Origin: an uncultured Fretibacterium sp.
GTDB lineage: Bacteria > Synergistota > Synergistia > Synergistales > Aminobacteriaceae
Direction: 5' to 3'
Assembly (NCBI GenBank): GCA_937911045.1
Contig: CALEPX010000020.1
Coordinates: 1 to 11,701 of the forward strand
Length of the DNA: 11,701 bases
Shown here: positions 5,352 to 11,701 of the stretch, in pieces
Layout: every line of letters begins with the position of its first letter
How positions within the stretch are numbered: the stretch's first letter is position 1
The notes under the pieces: model-generated
What the model saw: only the letters and a program-made list of their open reading frames with translations
What the model was told of the DNA's origin: nothing
Databases searched by the model: none
Made by a program: the position numbers and the translations under genes

Positions 5352-6344
5352 TTGTGTCTTAAAATTCTCGTCTCTGGCATTCTCGCGCTAATAATTCTCA
5401 CACCGTTTGGAATGTTCTATCGTGGCTTGCCGTTAAACATAATAGATCCAGATAGAGTTACGGATTATCGTTACACGCCGAATTATGTTTACTCTTACTT
5501 TTACGAGGGGTTTTCAATCGGGAAAATGAATAACGAAGGTTACAATAACACGTTTGATTTTACGAGGGGAATGTCTCTTGATGTTCTGTTGATGGGACCT
5601 TCACATATGGAGGCGTTCCAGGTTATGCCAGAGGAAAATACCGCGAATCTATTGAGTAATCTTTCGCATCAGACAGTTTATAACGTTGGTGTATCCGGTC
5701 ATTCTTTGCAGACCTGTGCCAGCCATTTCGAAGCAGCTGTGAAAAAATATTCGCCTTCCAGATACGTTGTTATGGGAATTGCGAATATACGTTTATCCGA
5801 TGAAGTACTTACGAGTGTACTCGAACATAACGTTCCGAATGTTGATAAAAATTTTGGTCAAAGAAGTGCGTTGCGTTTATTCCTGCGAGAGAATCCGTAT
5901 CTGCGTTTCGTTTGGGGTAAGGTTCATGACACGCTAAAGAACAATTTTCTCAGGAAAACAGAACTTCCAGCTTCGTTCAGTCAAAATAATCCCGAATTAC
6001 TCGCAAAAGTTCTCGCACAAATGAGCGACACGCTTTCACAATCTAAGTCCGGCGCAAAATTGATAATTGCTTATCACCCGCCAGTTTCGCTAAATCTCGA
6101 CGGAAGTTTGAAGATAGAATCTGATCCGGAAGTATCGCGACAATTCTCGGAGTTATGCGCGCAAAACGGAATTTACTTTCTCGACATGAGCGAGCGTTTC
6201 CTGAGTGAGTACGCAAAAGATTACACGCTGCCCTACGGATTCATTAATACATCGGTTGCAAGCGGTCACTTGAACAAATACGGTCACAGAATGTTCGCTG
6301 AAGAGATATACAAGTTGATGCAGAGAATCGAGGCGCAATCATGA
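5352..6344 (+). CDS. Membrane-anchored SGNH-hydrolase-like protein, partner of the MBOAT acyltransferase; putative phase-variable 5' end
   Basis: Counted from TTG 5352 the protein has 330 residues: an N-terminal membrane anchor at about 3-23, then a domain expected outside the membrane. SGNH-like blocks are visible. Block I is LLMGPSHMEAF (79-89) with nucleophile candidate Ser84, where the usual GDS reads GPS. Block II is YNVGVSGHS (110-118). The C-terminal block is SGHLNKYGH (304-312) with His306; the catalytic Asp normally two residues before the His is absent (Ala-Ser-Gly-His). Such proteins pair with MBOAT acyltransferases in O-acetylation of extracellular polysaccharides (AlgJ/AlgX- or DltD-like roles), and here the MBOAT gene overlaps by 4 nt. 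The acceptor polymer is unknown. TTG 5352 is only the first start in the open frame and has a poor ribosome-binding site. The true start is probably TTG 5269 or ATG 5288 in alleles with other repeat numbers, so this copy may be off or weakly expressed. Confidence 0.75.
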   Translation: MCLKILVSGILALIILTPFGMFYRGLPLNIIDPDRVTDYRYTPNYVYSYFYEGFSIGKMNNEGYNNTFDFTRGMSLDVLLMGPSHMEAFQVMPEENTANLLSNLSHQTVYNVGVSGHSLQTCASHFEAAVKKYSPSRYVVMGIANIRLSDEVLTSVLEHNVPNVDKNFGQRSALRLFLRENPYLRFVWGKVHDTLKNNFLRKTELPASFSQNNPELLAKVLAQMSDTLSQSKSGAKLIIAYHPPVSLNLDGSLKIESDPEVSRQFSELCAQNGIYFLDMSERFLSEYAKDYTLPYGFINTSVASGHLNKYGHRMFAEEIYKLMQRIEAQS

Positions 6345-7717
6345 TATTCACATCACCGGTCTTCGTATTGTTCTTTCTCGCAGTATTTTTCGGGACGTTG
6401 GCAATTCAAATTTTCTCGAACGAGCGCGTGAAATATATTTTCCTGTTGATTGCAAGTTATTTTTTCTACGGATGGTGGGATTGGAGATTTTGCTTCCTGC
6501 TGTTATTCGTGACGTTGATGTCGTATGTGACGGCTATGAACTCTCGAAGGAAATTTGCGTATATTATTGGCGTTGCGATCCCGTTAATCGTGCTGGGGAT
6601 TTTCAAGTACTGCAATTTCTTTCTGGATTCGCTCGCGTCGCTGACCGGTCGTGAATTTCTGAGCCTGCAAATAATCCTGCCGGTTGGGATTTCGTTCTAT
6701 ACGTTTCAGGCGTTGAGTTATGTTATAGACGTTCATCGCGGGAAAATTCCTGTTGAAAGAGATTTCGTGAAGCTAGCGTTATACATAAGTTTTTTCCCGC
6801 AGTTAGTCGCCGGTCCGATTGTGAGAGCTTCGGATTTTCTGCCGCAATTAAACGAGTCCGGGCGCAAAATTACACTTCAGAATTTCACGATTGGCGTGCA
6901 GATTATAGCGATGGGATTTTTCAAGAAGATTGTGCTTGCGGATCATATTTCGGTTTTTGTTGACGACGTTTTCAGAGTTCCGGTTGCGTTTCATTGGGCG
7001 ACGATAATTTTAGCGGTCGTGTCGTATTCGCTGCAGATATATTTCGATTTCTCGGGTTACTCGGATATAGCGACGGGCTGCGCAAAATGTTTGGGCTATG
7101 ATTTCGTGAGGAATTTCAACTTGCCGTATATTTCGCGAAGTGTCACGGAATTTTGGAGACGCTGGCATATTTCGCTGTCTGGCTGGCTGCGCGATTACTT
7201 GTACATTCCGATTGGCGGCAACAGGCTTGGCAAATTTCGGCAGCTTGTGAATATTATGATTACGATGTTGCTTGGGGGATTATGGCACGGTGCGAACTGG
7301 ACGTTTGTATTCTGGGGCGGATTGAACGGGCTGGCGTTGTGTCTTGAGAAAATTTTCTCGCGGAAAAAATCTGAACCCGGAATTTTCGTTACGTTTGGAT
7401 TTATATCGTTCACATGGATATTTTTCAGGGCAGAAAGTTTCGGCAAAGCTTGGCAAGTCATCACCGGAATATTCACGCTTCAGGACGGAATCTCGCAGCC
7501 GTTTTTCTGGTCATTCTTCGCGATTGTAATTCTGGTAATTTCGGAACTTGCTGCAATCGTGAAATCTCGCCGTGAAAATTCGAGCGTCGTAACAGGATTT
7601 TGCCCGATCATGAATCTCGACACAATCACAGGCTTAACAACATTTTTCGTGTTCGTCGGGATAATTCTGGGACTTGCGTTCACCGGTGAGAATCCGTTCG
7701 TGTATTTCCAGTTCTAG
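6341..7717 (+). CDS. MBOAT-family O-acyltransferase (AlgI/DltB-like)
   Basis: A 458-residue polytopic inner-membrane protein that likely moves an acyl (probably acetyl) group across the membrane for attachment to a cell-surface polymer. Landmarks of the AlgI/DltB branch are ASYFFYGWWDWRF at 38-50, LPVGISFYTFQALSYVIDVHRG at 113-134, FFPQLVAGPIVR at 151-162, YFDFSGYSDIATG at 234-246, FWRRWHISLSGWLRDYLYIPIGG at 271-293 with His276, and GGLWHGANW at 312-320 with His316, the invariant MBOAT histidine. The C-terminus NPFVYFQF is also typical. The ATG (6341) overlaps the TGA of the SGNH-like gene as ATGA, which implies translational coupling. If that gene is switched by repeat number, this one may follow. 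It ends at a bidirectional terminator. Substrate and donor cannot be read from the sequence. Confidence 0.93.
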   Translation: MIFTSPVFVLFFLAVFFGTLAIQIFSNERVKYIFLLIASYFFYGWWDWRFCFLLLFVTLMSYVTAMNSRRKFAYIIGVAIPLIVLGIFKYCNFFLDSLASLTGREFLSLQIILPVGISFYTFQALSYVIDVHRGKIPVERDFVKLALYISFFPQLVAGPIVRASDFLPQLNESGRKITLQNFTIGVQIIAMGFFKKIVLADHISVFVDDVFRVPVAFHWATIILAVVSYSLQIYFDFSGYSDIATGCAKCLGYDFVRNFNLPYISRSVTEFWRRWHISLSGWLRDYLYIPIGGNRLGKFRQLVNIMITMLLGGLWHGANWTFVFWGGLNGLALCLEKIFSRKKSEPGIFVTFGFISFTWIFFRAESFGKAWQVITGIFTLQDGISQPFFWSFFAIVILVISELAAIVKSRRENSSVVTGFCPIMNLDTITGLTTFFVFVGIILGLAFTGENPFVYFQF

Positions 7718-7737
7718 TTCTAAATAAATTCAGAAGC

Positions 7738-7775
7738 ATAAAACCTCCCAGACGCAATATCACGGGAGGCTTTAT
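7738..7775. terminator. Bidirectional terminator between convergent MBOAT and aminotransferase genes
   Basis: ATAAA-A-CCTCCC (7738-7749) pairs with GGGAGG-C-TTTAT (7764-7775), with one mismatch. The flanking A run on one side and T run on the other allow it to end transcription from both strands. It sits in the 63-nt gap between the two stop codons. Confidence 0.8.
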
Positions 7776-7780
7776 CATAT

Positions 7781-8944
7781 TTAGCACGCTTTTGAAATTA
7801 TTTCCGCAGCTTTTTCCAGCAAGTACAACGGTGTGTTAATCGGCGGCAAAAGTCTGATTCTGTCCTTGGCTGTCAGAGCTAAAACTCCGTTCTTGATACA
7901 TTCGTCCACAACTTCGCGCGCAGGTTTTGATGGTTTCAGACCGATCATAAGTCCCATTCCGGTAACTTGTTCGATATTGCTGTGTTCCGAGAAAAATTTG
8001 CGCAAAATTTTCCCGTTCTCGCGGACTTGCGCCAGTAATTTCTCGTCGATTCTTTCGAGTATGCTGCACGCTCCGGCACATACAACAGGATTTCCGCCAA
8101 AAGTCGAGCCGTTATCACCGTGTCCGAAAACATCCTGAACTTTCTCGCTGAGTAACGTTGCTCCGATTGGAAGTCCTCCGCCCAAACCTTTCGCTGTCGA
8201 AATAATATCCGGCTGCAAATCGTAGTTCATGTACGCGAATAATTTTCCTGTACGCCCATTGCCGGTCTGAACTTCATCAACGCCGAGCAAAATATTTTTC
8301 TCACGCACGAAATTTTTAAGATCATTGACGTATTTTTTATCAAGCGCAATCACTCCGCCTTCACCCTGAATACACTCGATTATTACGGCTGCGATTTTTG
8401 TTTTGGCTTCGAGTTCTTCGAGTTCAGAAATATTTCCTGCTTCAACGTGAGCAAATCCCGGCGTCAATGGCTGGTATAACTCGTGATAATGATCTTGACC
8501 GGTTGCTGCGAGTGCCGTTAGAGTTCGTCCGTGAAAACTGTTCTTGAGCGTTACGATCGTGAAATATTCTGATCCGCGAGTTTCTGCTGCAAATTTTCTC
8601 GCGACTTTGAACATACATTCGTTGGCTTCAGCTCCGGAATTTGAGAAGAACGTTTTTGCTAGCCCGGATTTTTCGCTTAACATTTTCGCAAGTTTCACGC
8701 ACGGTTCGTTGTAATATAGATTCGACGTATGCTGAATTTTCCCGAGTTGTGCGATTACCGCGGATTTCCATTCAGAATCATTTGCCCCGAAAAGATTCAC
8801 GCCGATCCCGCTGCCCATGTCGATATATTCTTTGCCGTCAGAATCTTTCAAGAGCGAGCCATTACCTGAAACTAACGCGACTTTGTAACGGTCATAAGTA
8901 TTTGCTATGTATTGCGAATCTAATTCCTGAAGATTATTATTCAT
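7781..8944 (-). CDS. argD: Acetylornithine aminotransferase-like class III PLP enzyme
   Basis: A 387-residue cytosolic class III aminotransferase, most like ArgD, which converts N-acetylglutamate semialdehyde and glutamate to N-acetylornithine in arginine synthesis. Visible elements are the substrate-side YIDMGSGIGVNLFG at 40-53, SNSGAEANE at 101-109 (PLP phosphate), SFHGRTLTALAATGQ at 136-150, IIECIQGEGGV at 188-198, Asp223 in LLGVDEVQTGNGRTG, and the Schiff-base Lys252 in ISTAKGLGGGLPIGA. STFGGNPVVCA follows at 280-290. The ATG at 8944 has AAGGAG 7 nt upstream. It stands alone between convergent MBOAT and divergent ruvX, with no other arginine gene in view, so a related omega-aminotransferase activity (such as succinylornithine or 4-aminobutyrate) cannot be excluded. 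Length and motifs fit ArgD best. Confidence 0.85.
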   Translation of the reverse strand: MNNNLQELDSQYIANTYDRYKVALVSGNGSLLKDSDGKEYIDMGSGIGVNLFGANDSEWKSAVIAQLGKIQHTSNLYYNEPCVKLAKMLSEKSGLAKTFFSNSGAEANECMFKVARKFAAETRGSEYFTIVTLKNSFHGRTLTALAATGQDHYHELYQPLTPGFAHVEAGNISELEELEAKTKIAAVIIECIQGEGGVIALDKKYVNDLKNFVREKNILLGVDEVQTGNGRTGKLFAYMNYDLQPDIISTAKGLGGGLPIGATLLSEKVQDVFGHGDNGSTFGGNPVVCAGACSILERIDEKLLAQVRENGKILRKFFSEHSNIEQVTGMGLMIGLKPSKPAREVVDECIKNGVLALTAKDRIRLLPPINTPLYLLEKAAEIISKAC

Positions 8945-8980
8945 GTAAAACTCCTTTTCGAATTTGAGAATTTCTAAAGC

Positions 8981-8986
8981 ATTATA
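8981..8986 (-). promoter_or_regulatory. Candidate -10 box for argD
   Basis: Perfect TATAAT on the minus strand, 36 nt before the argD ATG; no convincing -35. The core TTATAA is palindromic and could also serve ruvX in the other direction, where a TTGAGA lies at 8964-8969 but at too short a spacing. Confidence 0.45.
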
Positions 8987-9006
8987 ACGCATAAATGGGG
9001 GATTTC

Positions 9007-9441
9007 ATGCAAATGCAAAATATTAATTCAGGGCGTGTTCTTGCGCTTGACATTGGCTCAGTGAGAATCGGTGCGGCAATTTCTGATCCGTCAAGAATAA
9101 TTGCGCAGGGTCTTGGGGTCTGGAGTGCTGAGAATTTTTTGGACGAGTTCATAGCTTGTGTCGAGAAATATCAGCCAAGTTTGATTCTCGTCGGATTGCC
9201 GAATCGAACTGACGGGAAAAAAAGTGAGGCGTGCGAAAATATCCTGCGAATAATTTCGGATTTGAAAACGCAATTTCCGGATCTGAATTTCGAAACTTGG
9301 GACGAGAGATTCACGACTGTAATTGCCCAGAGAGTTTTGCTCGAAGCCGATGTCTCCCGAAAAAAACGCCGTGACAAAATCGACAAACTGGCAGCGGTGT
9401 TAATACTCGAAAGTTGGCTCGAAAATCGCAAAATATTATGA
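9007..9441 (+). CDS. ruvX: RuvX/YqgF-family putative pre-16S rRNA nuclease / Holliday junction resolvase-like protein
   Basis: A 144-residue RNase H-fold protein of the usual YqgF length (about 140). Conserved acidic and loop motifs are visible: VLALDIGSVRIGAAISD at 11-27 with Asp15, LVGLPNRTDG at 61-70, WDERFTT at 98-104, and KIDKLAAVLIL at 124-134 with Asp126. Family members mature the 5' end of 16S rRNA in E. coli and were first proposed as Holliday-junction resolvases; which role dominates here is not visible. The start at 9007 is chosen because GGGGGA (8997-9002) lies 4 nt before it and would overlap the in-frame ATG at 8995. A third ATG is at 9013. It is divergent from argD and separate from nfnA, which has its own promoter. 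Confidence 0.88.
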   Translation: MQMQNINSGRVLALDIGSVRIGAAISDPSRIIAQGLGVWSAENFLDEFIACVEKYQPSLILVGLPNRTDGKKSEACENILRIISDLKTQFPDLNFETWDERFTTVIAQRVLLEADVSRKKRRDKIDKLAAVLILESWLENRKIL

Positions 9442-9448
9442 AATCGTC

Positions 9449-9477
9449 TTGAGAAAAAACAGAATTTGGCTTATTAT
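9449..9477 (+). promoter_or_regulatory. Promoter for the nfnAB operon
   Basis: TTGAGA (9449-9454), a 17-nt spacer and TATTAT (9472-9477) lie about 70 nt before the nfnA start, in the 104-nt gap after ruvX. Box sequences and spacing are close to the housekeeping consensus. Confidence 0.6.
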
Positions 9478-9545
9478 TTGAACGTTACTAGAAAACGAAT
9501 TCGAATAAAGAAAAACTTTCACGAATATCATGAGGGGGTATTAAA

Positions 9546-10415
9546 TTGCACAAAATACTAGAGAAAAGGCAGCTTTCCTATGACCAGGAAAGGGATCAGG
9601 GTGTCTATTATTTCAAGGTCACAGCTCCGGAAATCGCGCGTAATCGCAAAGCCGGACAGTTCATTATTTTCCAGATTGATGATAATTATGGCGAACGTGT
9701 TCCGCTGACAATCGCAGACGCAAATGCTGACGAAGGCTGGATCGCGTTGGTTTACCAGACTGTCGGCGCGACAACTCGAAAATTCTCAAGCTTCAACGTC
9801 GGTGATGAAATTCCAGTTCTCGTTGGACCATTAGGAAGCCCTACGCACATCGAGAAAATGGACGGTCCAGTCGTGTGTGTTGGCGGCGGAATCGGTGTTG
9901 CTCCGTTGCACCCAATCGTTCAGGCGCATCACAACATCGGCAACAAAGTATTCACGATTATCGGCGCGCGTTCAAAGAATCTCGTAATCTTCGAGGACGA
10001 AATGAAAGCCGCTTCTGATGAGTTAATCGTCGTCACTGATGACGGAACTTACGGACGCAAAGCTCTCGTCACTGAGCCGCTGAAAGAAATTTGCGAGCGT
10101 GAGAAAGTTGCGGAAGTCGTGTCAATCGGCCCGGCTATCATGATGAAATTCTGCGTCGATACTGTCAGACCGTTCGGCTATCCGATTACTACGTCACTTA
10201 ACACGATCATGATTGATGGCACGGGAATGTGCGGTTGCTGCCGTGTTAGCGTCGGTGGCGAGACAAAATTCGTCTGCGTTGATGGTCCGGAATTTGACGG
10301 TTATAAAGTCGATTTCGATAACATGATGAAACGTATGGGCGCATTCAAAGACAAAGAGCGTGAAGCCGATCACAAATGCAGAATCGGTCTTGACGCCGGA
10401 AAGGTGAGTGCTTAA
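9546..10415 (+). CDS. nfnA: NfnA/SfnB-type FAD- and [2Fe-2S]-binding ferredoxin-NADP reductase subunit
   Basis: A 289-residue cytosolic flavoprotein related to PyrK and ferredoxin-NADP reductases. With the next gene product it should form the NADH-dependent ferredoxin:NADP+ oxidoreductase (NfnAB), a flavin-based bifurcating complex of anaerobes. The FAD-binding barrel includes AGQFIIFQ (36-43) and RVPLTIAD (51-58). The NAD domain includes VVCVGGGIGVAPLHPIV (109-125). The [2Fe-2S] site is DGTGMCGCC plus FVCVDGPEFDG: Asp224, Cys229, Cys232 and Cys244 fit the unusual one-Asp/three-Cys ligation known for NfnA, and Cys231 is an extra cysteine where Ala is common. The start is TTG 9546, 7 nt after AGGGGG (9533-9538); there is no in-frame ATG nearby. 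One nucleotide separates its stop from nfnB/gltA. An older annotation for such proteins is sulfide dehydrogenase or dihydroorotate dehydrogenase electron-transfer subunit. Confidence 0.9.
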   Translation: MHKILEKRQLSYDQERDQGVYYFKVTAPEIARNRKAGQFIIFQIDDNYGERVPLTIADANADEGWIALVYQTVGATTRKFSSFNVGDEIPVLVGPLGSPTHIEKMDGPVVCVGGGIGVAPLHPIVQAHHNIGNKVFTIIGARSKNLVIFEDEMKAASDELIVVTDDGTYGRKALVTEPLKEICEREKVAEVVSIGPAIMMKFCVDTVRPFGYPITTSLNTIMIDGTGMCGCCRVSVGGETKFVCVDGPEFDGYKVDFDNMMKRMGAFKDKEREADHKCRIGLDAGKVSA

Positions 10416-10416
10416 C

Positions 10417-11701
10417 ATGTCAGAACACAAGACTACTCAGGAATTACAGAACGAGGCAGCGAAAATCTGGTCTGAACTCGAAGCTAAGAAAACTGCAGGC
10501 ACGAAATTAACTCCGAAAGATCGTACAGCGATACCACCTCAGGAAATGCCCTCACGTGATCCGATTCAGCGCGCTCATGAGATGGGCGAAGTTGCTTTAG
10601 GTTACACTGAAACTCAGGCGCGTGTTGAGGCTGAACGCTGCATTCAATGCGGCGGTGCTCCTTGTAGAAAGGGCTGCCCTGTTTCAGTTCCTATTCCCGA
10701 ATTTATTGCTCATATTCAGAAAGGCGATTTCAAGGGAGCTGTTGACACGATCAAACAGACGAATTTACTTCCTGCGATTTGCGGTCGTGTATGTCCTCAG
10801 GAAAAACAGTGTCAGAGTTTCTGCACCGTCGGAAAAATGTTAAAGTCTCCTGAAAAGGCTGTTGCTATCGGAAGGCTTGAGCGTTTTGTAGCTGACTGGG
10901 AGAGAGCTAATAATCAAATCACAGTTCCTACTCCTGCACCTGAAACAGGAAAGAAAGTTGCTGTTATCGGTTCAGGCCCTGCAGGTTTAACAGTTGCTGC
11001 CGATATTCGTAGAGCAGGACACAGCGTTACAGTTTTTGAAGCGTTCCAAAAAACGGGCGGCGTTATGGTTTACGGTATTCCTGAATTCAGGCTTCCGAAA
11101 GAAATCGTTGCTAAAGAAGTTGAGAACCTCAAAAAAATGGGCGTTGAGTTCAAAACAAGTTTCCTTGTCGGACGTACTGCAACACTTGAACAGTTATTAG
11201 ACGAGGGCGGTTATGACGCAGCATTTATCGGAACAGGCGCAGGTCTTCCTAAGTTCATGCACATTGAAGGCGAAAATTTAATCGGAGTTTTCAGCGCTAA
11301 CGAATATCTCACACGTTCAAACTTAATGAAAGCCTATGATCGTGATCACGCTGACACACCGTTATATGACGCAAAACGTGTTGCAGTATTCGGAGGCGGT
11401 AACGTCGCTATGGACGGTGCAAGAACTGCTTTAAGGCTCGGTGCCGAAAAAGTTTACTGCGTTTACAGAAGAACACGTGCCGAAATGCCCGCAAGAATCG
11501 AAGAAGTTGCACACGCTTTTGAAGAGGGCGTTGACTTCCATTTCCTTGAAAACCCGACAAGATTTATCGGTGATGATAAGGGCAGATTAACAGGCGTTGA
11601 ACTTTTAACTTACGAACTCGGTGAACCTGACGCTTCAGGCAGAAGAAGACCTGTAGCAATTCCCGGCACTGAACACGTACTCGAAATTGACGCTGCTGTT
11701 A
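10417..11701 (+). CDS. gltA: NfnB / GltA-type NADPH-dependent glutamate synthase-like flavoprotein, 3' end cut by the window
   Basis: The first 428 residues are visible and the frame runs off the edge. The N-terminal iron-sulfur domain has two four-Cys groups, Cys75, 78, 83, 87 and Cys122, 126, 132, 136, as in the small subunit of glutamate synthase. An FAD-binding VAVIGSGPAGL (181-191), GIPEFRLPK (220-228), a second Rossmann site VAVFGGGNVAMD (322-333) and YRRTRAEMPA (350-359, NADPH side) follow. These are commonly named GltA, but directly behind an NfnA-type subunit the NfnB role (NADPH/ferredoxin side of NfnAB) is likelier. The ATG at 10417 lies 1 nt after the nfnA stop, and its GGTGAG ribosome-binding site is inside the nfnA end. 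Codon choice differs from nfnA: I find no CTG or TTG leucine codon in the visible part, and CCT is the main proline codon. Confidence 0.92.
   Translation, partial: MSEHKTTQELQNEAAKIWSELEAKKTAGTKLTPKDRTAIPPQEMPSRDPIQRAHEMGEVALGYTETQARVEAERCIQCGGAPCRKGCPVSVPIPEFIAHIQKGDFKGAVDTIKQTNLLPAICGRVCPQEKQCQSFCTVGKMLKSPEKAVAIGRLERFVADWERANNQITVPTPAPETGKKVAVIGSGPAGLTVAADIRRAGHSVTVFEAFQKTGGVMVYGIPEFRLPKEIVAKEVENLKKMGVEFKTSFLVGRTATLEQLLDEGGYDAAFIGTGAGLPKFMHIEGENLIGVFSANEYLTRSNLMKAYDRDHADTPLYDAKRVAVFGGGNVAMDGARTALRLGAEKVYCVYRRTRAEMPARIEEVAHAFEEGVDFHFLENPTRFIGDDKGRLTGVELLTYELGEPDASGRRRPVAIPGTEHVLEIDAAV

Noticed and set aside
5288..5362. 24-residue repeat-encoded peptide as a gene of its own
   Set aside because: Weak ribosome-binding site and purely repetitive content; it is better read as part of the frame-switch leader.
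8641..8967. Plus-strand open frame opposite the aminotransferase
   Set aside because: Antisense to conserved ArgD sequence; no recognisable product.
10622..11200. Short open frames in other registers inside gltA
   Set aside because: They overlap the conserved iron-sulfur and FAD domains of gltA in a different frame and show no independent start signals.

Overview
The window is bacterial chromosome, densely packed with genes on both strands. Most CDS have strong purine-rich ribosome-binding sites, and GTG/TTG starts are used alongside ATG. The gene content suggests an anaerobe: it includes the two subunits of an NfnAB-type ferredoxin:NADP oxidoreductase and a short flavodoxin. The order RpiB, Upp, dCMP deaminase resembles Firmicutes and Synergistota. 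A Synergistota-like or clostridial anaerobe is my best guess, from gene content only.

Layout. Positions 1-1552 (minus strand) hold a 5'-complete, 3'-truncated dCMP deaminase preceded by a single reading frame that fuses ribose-5-phosphate isomerase B to uracil phosphoribosyltransferase. Divergent from it are a flavodoxin (1700-2116) and a tRNA-Gln(CTG) with its own promoter (2196-2269). A plus-strand cassette follows: a sodium:solute symporter (2402-3784), uridine phosphorylase (3796-4590) and hypoxanthine phosphoribosyltransferase (4615-5160). Next is a two-gene cell-surface O-acylation unit: an SGNH-like membrane-anchored protein (5352-6344) and an MBOAT acyltransferase (6341-7717, 4-nt overlap). 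It faces a minus-strand acetylornithine-type aminotransferase (7781-8944) across a bidirectional terminator. Divergent from the aminotransferase is ruvX (9007-9441). The window ends inside the nfnA-nfnB/gltA operon (9546 to the edge).

How the genes work together. Five activities in the first half belong to nucleoside and base salvage: uridine phosphorylase releases uracil, Upp turns uracil into UMP, Hpt salvages hypoxanthine or guanine, dCMP deaminase makes dUMP, and RpiB interconverts the pentose phosphates behind PRPP. The symporter next to Udp and Hpt may import a related substrate (inference).

The most notable feature is a tract of eight perfect 7-bp GGTCATC repeats (5290-5345) at the 5' end of the SGNH/MBOAT operon. 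It lies between a strong Shine-Dalgarno with a TTG start (5252-5271) and the open frame of the SGNH gene. With eight copies the upstream start is out of frame. With six or nine it would read straight into the protein, with the repeat coding for a heptapeptide GHRSSVI. This has the architecture of a phase-variable contingency locus controlling a surface modification. A second microsatellite, three copies of GTTCGAAA, lies directly before the symporter start. Codon use also changes sharply between nfnA and nfnB/gltA, and the dCMP deaminase differs in style from its neighbour.
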